Made by a program: the position numbers and the translations under genes. A DNA stretch of 64,000 nt, from assembly GCA_037039925.1 (NCBI GenBank), contig JAXRKP010000010.1, positions 612,940 through 676,939 of the forward strand. Direction: 5' to 3'. Source of the stretch: Doris montereyensis (lineage: Eukaryota > Mollusca > Gastropoda > Nudibranchia > Dorididae). The notes below the pieces were generated by a model that did no database searches, was not told where the DNA came from, and worked only from the letters and a program-made list of their open reading frames with translations. Below, one piece after another: positions 1 through 42,100 of the stretch. Every line of letters starts with the position of its first letter. The first letter of the stretch is position 1.

Positions 1-460
1 ACAAACAACTAGCTTTATTATACGTGCAGAGATGCATCGTAGATGAAAGAATTACAGATTTTATTTTTTCTCTATGACGAATTGCAAATAATATAAATTC
101 ATCTATTTAAAGACTGGTTGGTTATTATGACTTTCATGATAAATAAGCTGCAGGAAAAGAGACTCTAGAAATACATCACACATTTATGAATAAAAATTCT
201 AAAGTAAATGTCTGAATTAATTATAAAGGTACAAATAAATTTCATTGATGAGATAGTATTCATAATATTTCATGATTGCACAGGTATTTTCCTTTTATTT
301 TACAGGTAGTTTTGGTGGGGATTTTTGTCTGTTTCTTACATTTTTATTTTGTTTTGTTTTTGTCAAATTCATGCCGACCTTATATCAGTTATATGATATA
401 ATACTAATGGAATCCTGAGTTAGAGTTGTATCACAACAGGTAATTTCATGACATACTTAC

Positions 461-13472
<13,012 letters not shown>

Positions 13473-13653
13473 ATTTGCCTTTCAAAGGCATCCGACCGTG
13501 GAGACAACGTGAGTACTACGCTCAAACATCCAAGGGTTCCTTGTTTATAAACAACATCAACATCACGTATCCGGAAACGGCACGTGACGATAGCCTAAAA
13601 CGAAAGGTCTCAATATCGTATTTTCTGATCGAAGTTTTTAATTATCTGTCGGT

Positions 13654-13796
<143 letters not shown>

Positions 13797-13856
13797 TTTT
13801 CAAACAGGCAGACAGACAGATAGATAAATAACTTCATTTCACTGTGGCTCCTTTGT

Positions 13857-13950
13857 ATTACTTACTTATTTATTTACCTACTTACTTACTTACACTTATT
13901 TACTTACTTATTTACTTACTTTCTTACTTACTTACTTATTTACTTACTGC
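13857..13950. repeat. (TTAC)n / (TTAT)n tetranucleotide microsatellite
   Basis: Repeated CTTACTTATTTACTTA units, imperfect, about 95 bases. Confidence 0.9.
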
Positions 13951-14004
13951 TCTTCACATCGGGTGGGATGATGTAGATTTTCCAACATTATGACCCATGC
14001 AATA

Positions 14005-14155
14005 GGATGGCACTAACACAGCTTTCATACAGTTTTAGTTTCGTCTCACAATTATATATCTGTGATTTGCAGGCGCTGTTGAGCATTACAAATTTTAAGG
14101 CGTTTCTGGCTATGATGAGTCGAATTCTGGATATACCTACTATTATTGTTCCCCC
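14005..14155 (-). mobile_element. LINE fragment, C-terminal part of reverse transcriptase ORF
   Basis: On the minus strand it reads ARNALKFVMLNSACKSQIYN then TKLKLYESCVSAILLHGS, the segment that precedes the LLYGSETW block of LINE ORF2 proteins. It is cut by the (GA)n tract at 14168. Confidence 0.7.
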
Positions 14156-14163
14156 ACCATTAG

Positions 14164-14167
<4 letters not shown>

Positions 14168-14255
<88 letters not shown>
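14168..14255. repeat. (GA)n tract, 88 bases
   Basis: Pure GA abutting the LINE fragment on its left. Confidence 0.95.
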
Positions 14256-14259
<4 letters not shown>

Positions 14260-15448
14260 CCGACATATTATGTGAATCCATTCTTTGTTGGAACTATTTA
14301 AGGCCAGCTTGTATTGATACAGGGTTCGTCACGGTCATTTAAGGTCTTTACCTCTGATTGCCCCTGGCTACTCTTTAGGTCTACCTGTTGAACAAAATAA
14401 ATGAGACGAGAAGTTTTCTCCTGCTTCATACATTTACATGTGTTAACAAATTAAATGAGTAATATAAAACGGCCGAGTGATACTGAGCGACAGTGGCAAT
14501 GAAGGCTGATTTGATTTGTGTTACACATATAATACATGTACAACTTATACTAGTATTACTACTTCCTACCGGAGGCAGGATGGGCGCTGTTCCATACAGT
14601 GCGGAGACTCAGTTCAGTAATCCCAAAGATATTGCGAGAGTAGAACTATCTTTTCTCTTGCACTTTTATTCTAAAAACTGAACTTGTCATCTCAGGAAAA
14701 TAGTCAGTTGTGTCATGTCGGTTTCATGAATGTGTTTGTGACACTGGTTTTTAAAGTTGAAACTTTAAATTGCAGAACCAAATTATGGTGTTTTTTTAAA
14801 AATTCTTTGACTTAATAATTTGAAATAAAGACTTTTCTGTTCAAATGTTGAACTTGCACGATTGACGTTTTACACTCACATGGTACATGTACTTGTACTT
14901 GTACATTAAACTGTACGCTGTGTTCAGGTGAACAAGGATAGACTACCCGGTAGTACATGTAATAATAAAGAGAGGTTGTAGACAGTAGGCGTGTCAAAAA
15001 GTTCGTCTTCCAAGCAGGCAATGACAGACAGAGCTACATGCATTAAATAATTTGCACCATTTATCCCTCTCGACTAGAGATTCTCAATGTGAAGATATAC
15101 TTTTTAATTGATGCCCTGTAGACTCATGCGTCTTTTATTGAAAAAGTCGTTCAGTCATACCGATCCTCTTTTAATCTTATGTAACAACGCCTCTTTAAAA
15201 ACAAGAAGCAGCTCATCGTTTTCAATTTTAAAAAACAATCTTAAAAACATAACTTTTGATAAGAGCATTTTGTTCATCTTAGTCTTATCTAGAATCGAAG
15301 GTAGTTGGGTTTTTTTGCAGCGTGATATCCTTTTTTATTTTAAAACTGCACTGCCATAGTCATCTATGCATGTTCTATGCATAATCTGTAATTTTATTAT
15401 AAAGCGTCATCGAGCACTTTGGTGGATGAGAGGCGCTCAATAAATGTA

Positions 15449-15596
15449 TTATTAGCCGACTAGCATTACTACATGATTTATTGTCAGTTCAAGGTGCACG
15501 ATGATCAATGACAGTGTTAATTATTAGCCTAATAGCATTACTTCATGTATTATTGTCAGTTCAAGGTGCATGATAATCAGTGATAGTGATAATACA
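15449..15596. repeat. Two-unit tandem repeat of about 73 bases
   Basis: ATTATTAGCC, TAGCATTACT and ATTGTCAGTTCAAGGTGCA occur twice in the same order. Just before it, GAGGCGCTCAATAAATG resembles a common LINE/SINE 3' end (GCGCTATAAAT type). The rest of 14256-16260 shows no gene I can support. Confidence 0.75.
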
Positions 15597-16264
15597 TGCT
15601 TAATTCCAACTGTTCAACTAAGGCAGGGGTTTCTAATCGGGGTATCAACTCTCTGGGTACTGCTATTAGTGATACATATATCTACTTTAATAACAGTACA
15701 CCAGGTATACAATATGAGCCTAGTGTTGTACAGCTACCTCAATGCACGATGCATTGTTACAATAATATTATGATAGCAACGTTAGTTGTATAGTGGTGGT
15801 CTTCCCTGAAAGTTAAGCAGTTGGGAAAGTCAGATTTGTGGGACAGGTGACATGTATGCGGGACGGCTGGACGGACGATGGTAACGCAGGACTGTCCCGC
15901 AAAATGTGGGACGTTTGGCAACCCTGGATGTGTGTGTGTATATGTGTGTGTGCGAGCACAATTCCTACTATACGATATCTCGTGTTAGACTTTATTATGC
16001 TAAATCAAGTTGACAAGGTGTCATAGAGTGTGTTCAAACCCACTCAGATCAAGTAAATACATGTATTGCACCTTGATTAAATAATATCTGTGTGACTGGA
16101 TGGAAATACATCCCGCAGCCTGCCTGTTGTTATTAAAACTTACCTTGGCGTTGTAACAAGCGACTGCTGTAACCGCTGTTAATTGCAGATTTATGATTTT
16201 ACAATTAGAAATGAATTGCATTAATTTCATCGTCATTCTGTATAATGTATTCTTTGTGTTGCCA

Positions 16265-16560
16265 TATCAGAATTTTAGTAGCGACGGTTAGGCTACCGGA
16301 CTGGGGATCATGAAGTCCCAATTTCGAAGCATAGAAAAGCTAAGTCCGACGTCGTGTTCGTTGGGAAAGATCTCAGGGTGAATTAAGAAGAAACAGCAAT
16401 ATGAAAGATGAGTGAAAGGAAAGAAATAGGATCTACCAGCAACACCTGCCAACCACCCGCTGTAAACAGGCCCAAGTCTATTTTGGGGTTTTGTTATGAA
16501 ATAAAATTGAAAATTTAAGTCTACACCCTCATTGCCTCCTATTCCTATCTTGCGACCCAA
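16265..16560. repeat. Repeat family R copy with a possible tRNA-like head
   Basis: TAGCGACGGTTAGGCTACCG and a weak B-box-like TTTCGAAGC precede the R core (AAAGATCTCAGGGTGAATTA, ATCTACCAGCAACACC). The head suggests that family R is itself a SINE; this is inference. Confidence 0.5.
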
Positions 16561-16955
16561 TTACACACAGATTTCCTCATTTTCTTTAGATGGTTCCCTT
16601 CTCACCGCTGTTAGGAGTGGAATGCCGTAATGCTCCCTGATGTTGTAGGACCATCTTTGGGGTGGGCGTCCTCCTGGTCTTGGGTTCGTGAAATCTAGCT
16701 TATATAGCTGGCATTGATTCTTGTTTGTGCTTTACCCCTGACAACATGTCCGAACCAACTAAGTCTCCTATTCACCACCACATCCTCGATTGTTTCGTTC
16801 CTGTTCAGTGTGTTGCATATGTGCATGTTTCTAAGCATATCGTGCTTAGTAACACCAAGGAAAGCCCTTAGGCATTTCATTTCGAATACCAAGAGAGTAT
16901 TCATTTCCTCTCTCCTCGTCATCCATGTTTCAGAGCCAAATATGGCTATTGGCAA
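16560..16955 (-). mobile_element. LINE ORF2 C-terminal fragment (second family)
   Basis: Minus strand gives FGSETWMTRREEMNTLLVFE, CLRAFLGVTKHD, RRLSWFGHVVRG, then a frame change and PRPGGRPPQRWSYNI. These are the ETW..W-F-GH..GRP..RW motifs at the end of many LINE ORFs. It differs from the 3984-5990 copy, so it is a different family. Confidence 0.85.
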
Positions 16956-17047
16956 AATGATTAATTCTATTTACAATAGTATTACAATGTCTCATGCAGA
17001 AAACTTCAAAAGCAATAAAACCACAAATTAAGATTCAATAAAAATGC

Positions 17048-17053
17048 TTTATT
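17048..17053 (-). terminator. PSMC5 polyadenylation signal
   Basis: AATAAA on the minus strand, about 430 bases past the PSMC5 stop codon, followed by an AT-rich stretch. It is the first canonical signal downstream of the last exon and gives a 3' UTR of ordinary length. Confidence 0.6.
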
Positions 17054-17483
17054 GTCAATTTGTAATTCAGATTTGAAAATGAAAAAAAAAAGACGGTTGA
17101 AGTGAATCCACTCATTCACCATCTGCATGTATGCTTACTTCATCAGACTAACCATGCACACTATGTTTTACAAATATACTGTACTCTTTAGGCTTGTCTA
17201 TTTGACATTTGCATTTAACTTCCAGGAAAATACAAACATAAAATACCGTACTATAAATAACCAAAAGAAAAAACGCAACAATCAAAGACAAAACGCAGAT
17301 ACAATACTTGCAGATATCTCTCACTCACATCTCACAATGCAGCTTACTATAATGAACTGAGAGAAAGAACCCCCCCCCCCCCCCAAAAAAAAACAAAAAC
17401 AACAACAGCTAAGGAAACAATCATCCTCCCCCAAACATTTATAAACAGCCGATAAGTGTACACTCAGGAAAAAATCCAGGCAT

Positions 17484-33555
<16,072 letters not shown>

Positions 33556-34350
33556 GATGAAGCCGTATTCTCAGTTTTAAAAACATAAATTGTTCTGACG
33601 AAACAAACCTAGATCTAGACAATGGATTCAGCTGTGCAGTGTGCAGTTACATGTTGCTTGAATTATACAAAAATGGATTTTATTGGTAATTTTTAAACGA
33701 TTAACTCCACAATCAGCAGTAGCGACTGCACTCATTAAAATAATGTGTTTAGTAATGTTTTGTAATCAATAACTAAAACTTGGACGTCCTATATCCTGTT
33801 TTCAATCCAATCTTTCATTCCTATTCTTATTGTGAATTGTATGTTTGGCTTTTTCTTAGCATACCATTGGATAATTATTATTTTGTTTTTGGATGTATAT
33901 TGGTTTTCTTTACGATTTTGATTATTTTTGAGCGGTCAATCTTGTCACATCTAAGCCTAATGGGTGTACAATAATTGAACTTCAAGATATTAATTCCTGC
34001 CATAATTTTCCAATCTCTACAAACTTTCGGATATTTATAGGCAAGTATCTAGAGAAAGATGGACCTGTCCAAAATTAGTTTTGTTACCGTAACTGTGGGT
34101 GTTTTATCCATAGATCTATTAATAGTATTAATAGATCTATGGTTTTATCGAGTTGTTAATTTTTGAAAACTTATGAGGAAAAAAACATTCACAGGAAATT
34201 TGAATGAAATGGAAAGCGGAAGTGACTAGTTTTCCTTTGATGATTTGGTGATGTTGGCTGTTTATGATCGTTTACATGCTCTTTGGCACCGTAAGCTGTG
34301 AAGCTGGACATTCAGAGGACTAATGTTACGTTTTTATAACCAAGTTAAAG
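33556..34350. promoter_or_regulatory. Divergent promoter interval between PSMC5 and STX18
   Basis: The two start codons are 795 bases apart and point away from each other, so both 5' UTRs and promoters must fit here (unless upstream non-coding exons exist). I see no TATA box I would defend. There is a TCTAGATCTAG-type patch near the PSMC5 side and an interrupted palindrome around 34110-34142 in which ATAGATCTATTAATA meets its own reverse complement. Confidence 0.5.
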
Positions 34351-36099
34351 ATGGCAGATATATCAAATTTGTTCAAGGCAACTGTTAAGTCAATAAATTC
34401 AAGGAACAAAGCTCTAAATGAAAACCACTCGGACGTGTCTTCTTTATTTCTTAGTAAAAAGCAGAGAAGTGACTTTGAACTGAAGGCGAAAAATCTGGTA
34501 CGAGCACTCAGTGCCTAAGAACAGCAAGTAGAAATTGATTAGTTGTTATGTTTAGATCTAGATCTAAATCTTTTAAGAAAGTTAAACACAATTTTTCGAG
34601 AGTATTATTGTTGACAGTATGAGTATGGACTAGACTAGATAGATTTAGATAGATCTAGTAGTATTATTAGTATTAAGTAAGGAGAGAAATTAAGCATGAT
34701 AATATGATCATAAATATATATGGCAGGTTTCACAAAAATGGGACCCAATGATAACTTGAACTCTTCAATTAATCTTTCTCAAAGTCTAATTGATGAATCT
34801 TCTTAACATTTGGTCCATGTATGGCTTTGACATCGCAGATATAAAAGACATAATATTGTGAAATTTGCTTTCAATTTGTGTGTTTTGTGAATATTTTTGG
34901 GTGTGAACGTCAGCAATCCAGACAGACCACATTTCCCTCTTTTAATAAGTCCCTTTTCACCTTAAGGTAGGTGAGGTCAACGACCTTTTATTCTGTTTTC
35001 TTTAATTCCATGTGGAAGAGAATTGTTCAAAGAAAATTTGGCGGGTCCTAAATATTTTTTATCTTTTGCAGTGATCACGTGAGGCAGGTTTCAGATTTTC
35101 GTTATTATGTAACAACTGATGTCTACAAATGAACACACAGTAAGAGCTGAAAAAAACAGTTGAAAAATACGTAGAAGCGCCGTTTTTTGATCTGGAGTGA
35201 AACAAAACGTATTCCTACAACCATATATTCTGTAAAAGACACGAAAAAAATCATAGGTAACTCTAAATGAGAGTGAGAATACCATGAGACTTCTGGCAGT
35301 CTACGAGACCTCATGGTTGGACAAAAATATTTTTTTCGATCTGAGATCTAATAACGGTAATATTGCGTCGAGCTATTGTCTCGTAGTTCATCGCGTGTAA
35401 GCCTATTTGGGAAATCATGAAATTTTTGTTTTTAAATTGTCTGGTTGGCTTTGCGGAATATTTTGTTTTTGGATTACTCTTACGGCCATGTGCTTACGGC
35501 CATGCAAAAATGTAGACGATGATCGGACATCAGAAAGGAGACTGTGATCAGGTTAGATTCGGAGACCGTTCAGGTTAGATTCGGTTGCATTAGCAAAACC
35601 TGCTTTGGCTTATCGTGAGTGAAACTTATGTAAACAAGTCCGGCAATCAATAGGCTTTCATGATTTATTATGTTCTAATAAATAAAGACAAGATAATTGG
35701 CAATACGGGAGGTTTAGAAGTCCATTACAATGATAGTGACTTAACGTCTCCGCTATGCACAGTCTCCTTGGCATAACAATACAATATTACTAAAAACGCA
35801 TTTCAACGAGAGAGAGAGAGAAAATAATACTAATAGCACAGGTTCAAGTAGAGTTCAAGATTTGCCAACCACCGCTCCCATCCCGTCCCGTATTCCGCGA
35901 AGCAATTATCGATCGATAAAGACAAGTTTGTGCTAGTCTAGTGGGGCGCTCTATGTGACTATAGATAGTTAGAGAGGGGGGGGTGAGTGATGACGGGAGT
36001 AGCGGAGAAGTGATGATGGGAGGGGGGGGCTCGTACGGGGAGAAAGGAACAATAATTGTCGTCAAAAGCGCTTTCTTTTCGGCGAGGTTTTGTTGCTGG

Positions 36100-36130
<31 letters not shown>

Positions 36131-39100
36131 ATTGGCAAATATCGGCCTATACGTATCGCATCCTCACTCGTTAAAATTATAAGTCGTGAAGTTTACCGTA
36201 CCAGTTTGAGCTGAATGGTACACACGATAAACACGTAATAAGGATAGTATAAAGGCGTACAATCACAGAATTTTACAAAAACGGGACAAAAGGCATTGGT
36301 TTTCATCATCCACACGATCCGGATCGCGCGAGTCATCTGATCAACGGGGCACCGGCCGCCGACTCCACGTCCGAGGTGTCGGGAAACACAAACACAGACT
36401 TCACATCTTATTGAGAACTAGGGAAAAGTCAGGGAACTCTCCAAACCAGATGCCCAAGCGTTACGTCACTAAATAAACGCCAGGGAAACCTCGGTCGACG
36501 GACGCGAGCAGTTCACGTAACATTAGGTACTGGCGTTGGACCTAGAATTTTCACAGTTATGCCCCTTGACTGAAAAACATGACTTTTAAAAGCTAATTTA
36601 CTTGCTCCACAGTCCTTTGCTATCTCTTAAAGTCATATATCTGGAATCCTCATGTTCTAAGCTTTAACATGGTATATAACACTTGTAAAAAATATAACAT
36701 ATATACATTTTGACAAAAGAGGGAAATAGGGATCGACCATTTTGTGTAACCTGCAATATATAATTAAAAAAAATAATAATATACAATTTTTTGCAAGTTA
36801 GAAATTAGAGAGGAGTTCCATACTCAGGTATCCCGTTTATTTTTCGCTAGTGACTACATTTCAATGAGAATTTAATAGGGTTTTTGTTTTTGTGAGAGGG
36901 AGAGAAAGAATTGAATTGTTTTGCTTCATGTTTAATTTAGCTTTCAGGAAATGTACTGTTGGATTTATATTTGTGTCTGAATGAAGTGAATGCAATCGAA
37001 AGAGTAAACTTGGAATAAGAGAGATTTTTTATTTCTAGGATGTTTTCAATTTTTTGGTTTATGTTTTGTTTTGTTTTTTTATGGCATAGCTTTTTTTGTT
37101 TGTCTTTATTTCTGAGCTTTTATTCTTTTTATTTTAATTATTTCAGGTCAAAACAATTACAAAATTAAGAGATTTTCTACTTGAAAATCGTAAGAACTAT
37201 GTCAACTCCGGAAGGTAAGCTTGCATTTGTTTTTAAACTTTATTTATTTTACTGATTTGAAACCAAACAGGAGAATTGTGCAATGTTTACTTCAGTTTAC
37301 TCTAGGGAATGGGTCATACCAATTTCAATGTTAATGATCACAGTTAGGAGGGTCAATCTTTAGACTCGGGGGAGGGGGCTCTTGAAGTGATATTGTTTGA
37401 GATTTTCAGTTTAGCATATATGGCAGGTTTCACAAAATGGTCCATTCCCATTTCCCTTTTGTCAAAATGTACATGTTATATTTCTTGTTATATACCATGT
37501 TAAAGCTTAGAACCTGAGGATACCAAATATATGACTTTAACCCTATGAGCCCTGATTCCTGCTACAGCGGAAATTCCCATTCAGAACTCTATGCCGGATT
37601 CTCGCTGAAGCGGGATAAAGGACTACCAATTACATTGAGGGGTGTAACCATAAAAAAACGCATGGACTGACTTTAGTTTCAGTTGTAAGCTAGAGTTATA
37701 GTACTTGGCTAATGTCTGCCTCCATTGCAGTCACTTTCGTTGTCAAAGAGTAGCAAAAAATCATCATGAAACGAGCGAGTTGTGAGCCATCCACTTCATC
37801 TGGCAAACGCTCTTGCATTCAGAGATTCACAGTGGAGCAAGCTTTAGATAACATTCTAGATTCAGATGAAGAGGAGCTTGATTTTGGTCAGTAATGCCCT
37901 GACAGTGTTCTAGAGTCAGTCCATGATATTACTGATAGTGAAGAATTCGATAATGAGCATAAAGACAGTGATGTGGATAGATCTAGATCTAGACTTGTAT
38001 CAATTGATACAATTCAACCCACACAAGCTTTTGCAAGGAATACCTGTGTGTGAAAAGAGGGTCAACATGTTGGTCAGCATGGCATGAAAAACAAGAATAC
38101 TGGCACTAGCAAAAAGGTAGACCTTCATTTTATCTTCCCTAAACTAAAATATAAATAGTGTAAATCATATATTTTTTATGCAATGAATTTGTTTGTGAGA
38201 CCTATGTGATTTTAGGCGTTTTTGCTTAGGAGCTCAGGCACAGGGTTCAGATAGGACCGTGAGGTGAGTAAATTTCCTTTTAAATTAAAAGTCAATGTTT
38301 TTCAGTCAAGGGGCATAACTGTGAGAATTCTAGGTCCAATAAATACCAGTGACGTAATGTTATGCGAAACTGCATAGGTCCGTCGGCCGAGGTTTCCCTG
38401 GCGTTTATTTAGTGCCGTAACGCTTGGACATCTGGTTTGGAGAGTTCCCTGACTTTTCCCTTGTTCTCAATAAGATGTGGTTTGTGTTTCCCGACACTTC
38501 GGGCATGGAGTCCACGGCCAGTGCCTTACTGTTGATCAGATGACTCGTGCGTGATTGTGTGGATGGATGAAAACTGATGCCTTTTGTCCCGTTTTTTGTG
38601 AAATTCTGCAATCGTACGCCTTTATACTATCCTTGTTACGGGTTTATCATGTGTGCCATTCTGCTGAAACCGGTACGGTAAACTTCACTACTTATATAAC
38701 AAGTGAGGATGCGATACGATGGTCTATATTTGCCAATAGAGAGAGGGGGAGAGAAAAAGAGAGGGGGAGAAAGAAAGGCACCAGCAACAAAACCCTCACC
38801 GAAAAAGAAAGCGCTTTTTGACCACAATTGTTCTTTTTTTCACCTGTACGTGCCCACCACCCCCACCTATCTACAGTCACATAAAGCGCCCCCACTAGAC
38901 ATATTATGAAATACTATGAAATATTATGTTTACTTTTTTTTTAGGACTGAAAATAAGCCACACATTTATTATGTATATATTATATTATATATTAGAGAAA
39001 TTGTTGGGTTTTTTTCTATATTGAAAGCAAAAGTTTATGATTTAAAGAATTAGAATTTTCACATTTGTTCCAGTTTGCTATCAAATAATGGAAGTCGTAT

Positions 39101-42100
39101 GTCGGAATCAGAAAGAGACCAGATTGACACTGATGCACAGCAGATCATCAAGAACTGCAGGGAAACCATAATCCTTTTTCGTAGAAACTGATAAACAGAA
39201 TGTACATCCACAAGTGAAAGAACATCGAAATGCTGTTATGATTCTTATTGAATCTTATTTGAAAAGTAAGATTATAGAATTATCTATGTTTCTGCTTCAT
39301 GTTTTGTAATCCTTTGTATAAGCAAGAGAAGAAGCTCTGTTTCTCCCTCTGACTTTGGAGAATGATGCTATATAAAACATTCTCATGACTTCAAAATTGT
39401 ACCATAATTTTTTGGGATCCAGTATGAGGAAAAGAGTGGTTAAATGAAATTTTAAATTTTAAATTTGTTGTTGCAGTTGTAGACTCTTACCCTTTGTGCA
39501 GAAGCCAGGAATTTTTGGATCTCTTTGTTTCATTGGTAATAATGTTAAGAGTCTGGCAACATTGATAGTAGTATTCAGGCATGCATATATATTTATAATA
39601 TAATACTTACAGTATGTTCTTAAGTATATATCAGGTACATATATAAATACACAGAGATATAATTTACATTAACATACAGTCCCATGGAATGATACCAACG
39701 CGTATTTGAGATTGGTTTCATAGTCATGGCAGTAAAACTTCTTCTCAGTGATTTCAAGCCCAATTGCTAGGTAAAGTAGTTGCTGTACACTTGTTTAAGT
39801 AGTCTTCTTTCCATCTTTCATTTTTGTTGTTGTAAAGTCTTAAGTTTTATACGTTACATCAGAGTGATGATAAATATCGGCTGGTTGTATTTCCTGTGTT
39901 TTTTATTATTGTGTGTCTAGTGAGTGTAGAAAGAAGACTGTTGGTTAAATGTACCGAAAAATTTGTGTCATTGCTTGTCATTGATTCATCTTGTTCAAAA
40001 GCAATGATTTTATGAGACAATGATCTCAAGTGAATTTTGCCAACTGAAACATAAAATATCAACCAGAATATTTGAACTCAATAAAACTAAGAACTAAAAA
40101 TTTTCAACATCAACTGCCTTAATGTTTTGAACACTAGCACTCCATTTCTTTACATGTATGTATGAGTTGTTAAAAAAAAAATCTCTTTGTGTTACTTTCT
40201 TAGTCATCTGCAAAATCTACAGTGAGCAGAAGGCAGTACGTGTAAAGAGAGTTGTGGATAAAAAGAAAATGTAAGTGTTTGACTAAGGATCTTGCTATTT
40301 AAATTATGTCTCTCCTTTTTTATTCATTAGGTATAAGTAGCTTTGTATAATTTGACTATGCACCACAACATCTTGGAAAAATTACTTGAAGTCTATTTTC
40401 AAAATATTGACATTCAGAATTATTTATTTATGTTTCTTAATGAGTTTTAGATGAGATAAGATAATCTTTATTAGTCCTTTTGGGAAATTTGTTTTGGAAA
40501 GTCACATTTTCATAACATTTCGCAAACAAATGATAATTTCAATTATATAATATGATACGAATTACAGAGATTAATAATAACCATGATAATATAGCCTACA
40601 TTCTTATATAACCCATAAGAAACAACTCTCTCTCTCACTCTCACACACATAAACAATAGTGGATAATGACAATAGACTACGACTGGGCGAGCCTTGAGAA
40701 TTTCTCGATCATTCATGATCATGGCTTACTGATCACAGTTTCGATGCTCAACCAGTGATCATAGTCTTGAGGCGTTAATCACTGATCATGGCATCGAGAA
40801 AATTCATCTTTTGACACCTTCATCACATCAGTCTCCGACTACATTATATTTCCTCTTATCCCAGTTTAAAGTGAAATAAACTATCACCTATCGATACTTT
40901 GATTTTAAAAGCCTGCTCAATGGCTCGAAGCATCGAGAAAATGTATCTGTAGATACCTTTAACACACCAGTAATTATAATCTCAAGCTGAAATTAAAAAG
41001 AGATGCCACCGATACCTTGATAAAAAAAACTGTTTGATGCATCCTAGCTTTGATCATCCCACCACATGGTGACACAAGACGAGGCAGGATAGGGCCTAAT
41101 AGATCTAGTGTGTAAGTAGGACAGAGAGGGCTAGGGGTGAAGGCGTCATCCCTTGATCGTTTGCTGTTCATGATCAAACGGAAAGCGATCAATGCCCACA
41201 ATAGACATCCACACCATATTGTTTATTACTTTATTGAAAGTTGTCTTAATGTAAGCATGTTGCATCTTACTTATAATCCTATTTATGTATTTTTGATATT
41301 GTGCTACAAGGATTTTTCAAAATTCCTGATAACACAGCTTAGAAATAAGAGGAATTCAGGGTTCTTGAAAGAAATCACTAATTTGAGATAAAGCAGCTCA
41401 TATAAGCGTTTTTATTTCCATTAAAGATTTCAGCATAACCATTGCTTGATAATACAAATTCAACCTTGATACTTTCTCAGCTCAAGATTAGAACCAGAGA
41501 GAAAGCATAACTCTTTGGTTCGTCAGCAGTTGAAAAAAGAACTGAACATTGACCAGGATAAAAAAGTTTCTGATGATAATGGAGGCAAGTATATGTAACC
41601 CCTTTTATTTGCAGCTATGGTAAAAATCTATCCCGAGATAGCTGCTTGGTCAGGATTCTAGTTTACATTTTAGAAGGAGGTATCAGCTATGCGAGGTTCC
41701 AATTTTCTTTTATATTTCAACCGTTTCCATATAAAATTTAGAGAGAAATTAATATATTCTATGCACTGAATTTCAGCACTACATTAGTCATGTTGAGAAA
41801 TATTGTACTCTTTCTGATTGTGCAGCATGAATTATTGATAGGTAGGTTTAGTTGTGAGTGAATAATTCTACAAAAAAAATGTCCATTGATGAAGTCACAG
41901 ATTAATTAATAATTAGATTGTGAGAAAACAATTTGAGATATAATATGTGCATAGATCAAAGCAAAAGTAAATCAGATTCACAGAATAATAAAAAAATTCG
42001 ATACTTAAAAAAAACTTTTCTCAGCATCATATCTTTCAGGCAATCATTGATCATTGTGTTTTGAACTTCTACCTATTCAATGATACATTAATCAGTTGCG

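Larger units (their letters stand above)
37418..38905 (-). mobile_element. Family T element, copy C, inverted and truncated, split by a piggyBac-like element
   Basis: 37418-37540 and 38250-38905 are the reverse complement of the right-hand third of copy B: GGCAGGTTTCACAAAATGG at the end, then GACTTTAA, and later GTTTTTCAGTCAAGGGGCAT, GTTCCCTGACTTTTCCC and AGTGAGGATGCGATACGAT. It stops abruptly at about 38905, so the other end is missing. It lies in STX18 intron 2. Confidence 0.8.

Noticed and set aside
37766..38060. A host gene encoding an acidic protein
   Set aside because: It sits exactly inside a TTAA-flanked insert and has the layout of a piggyBac transposase N-terminus.
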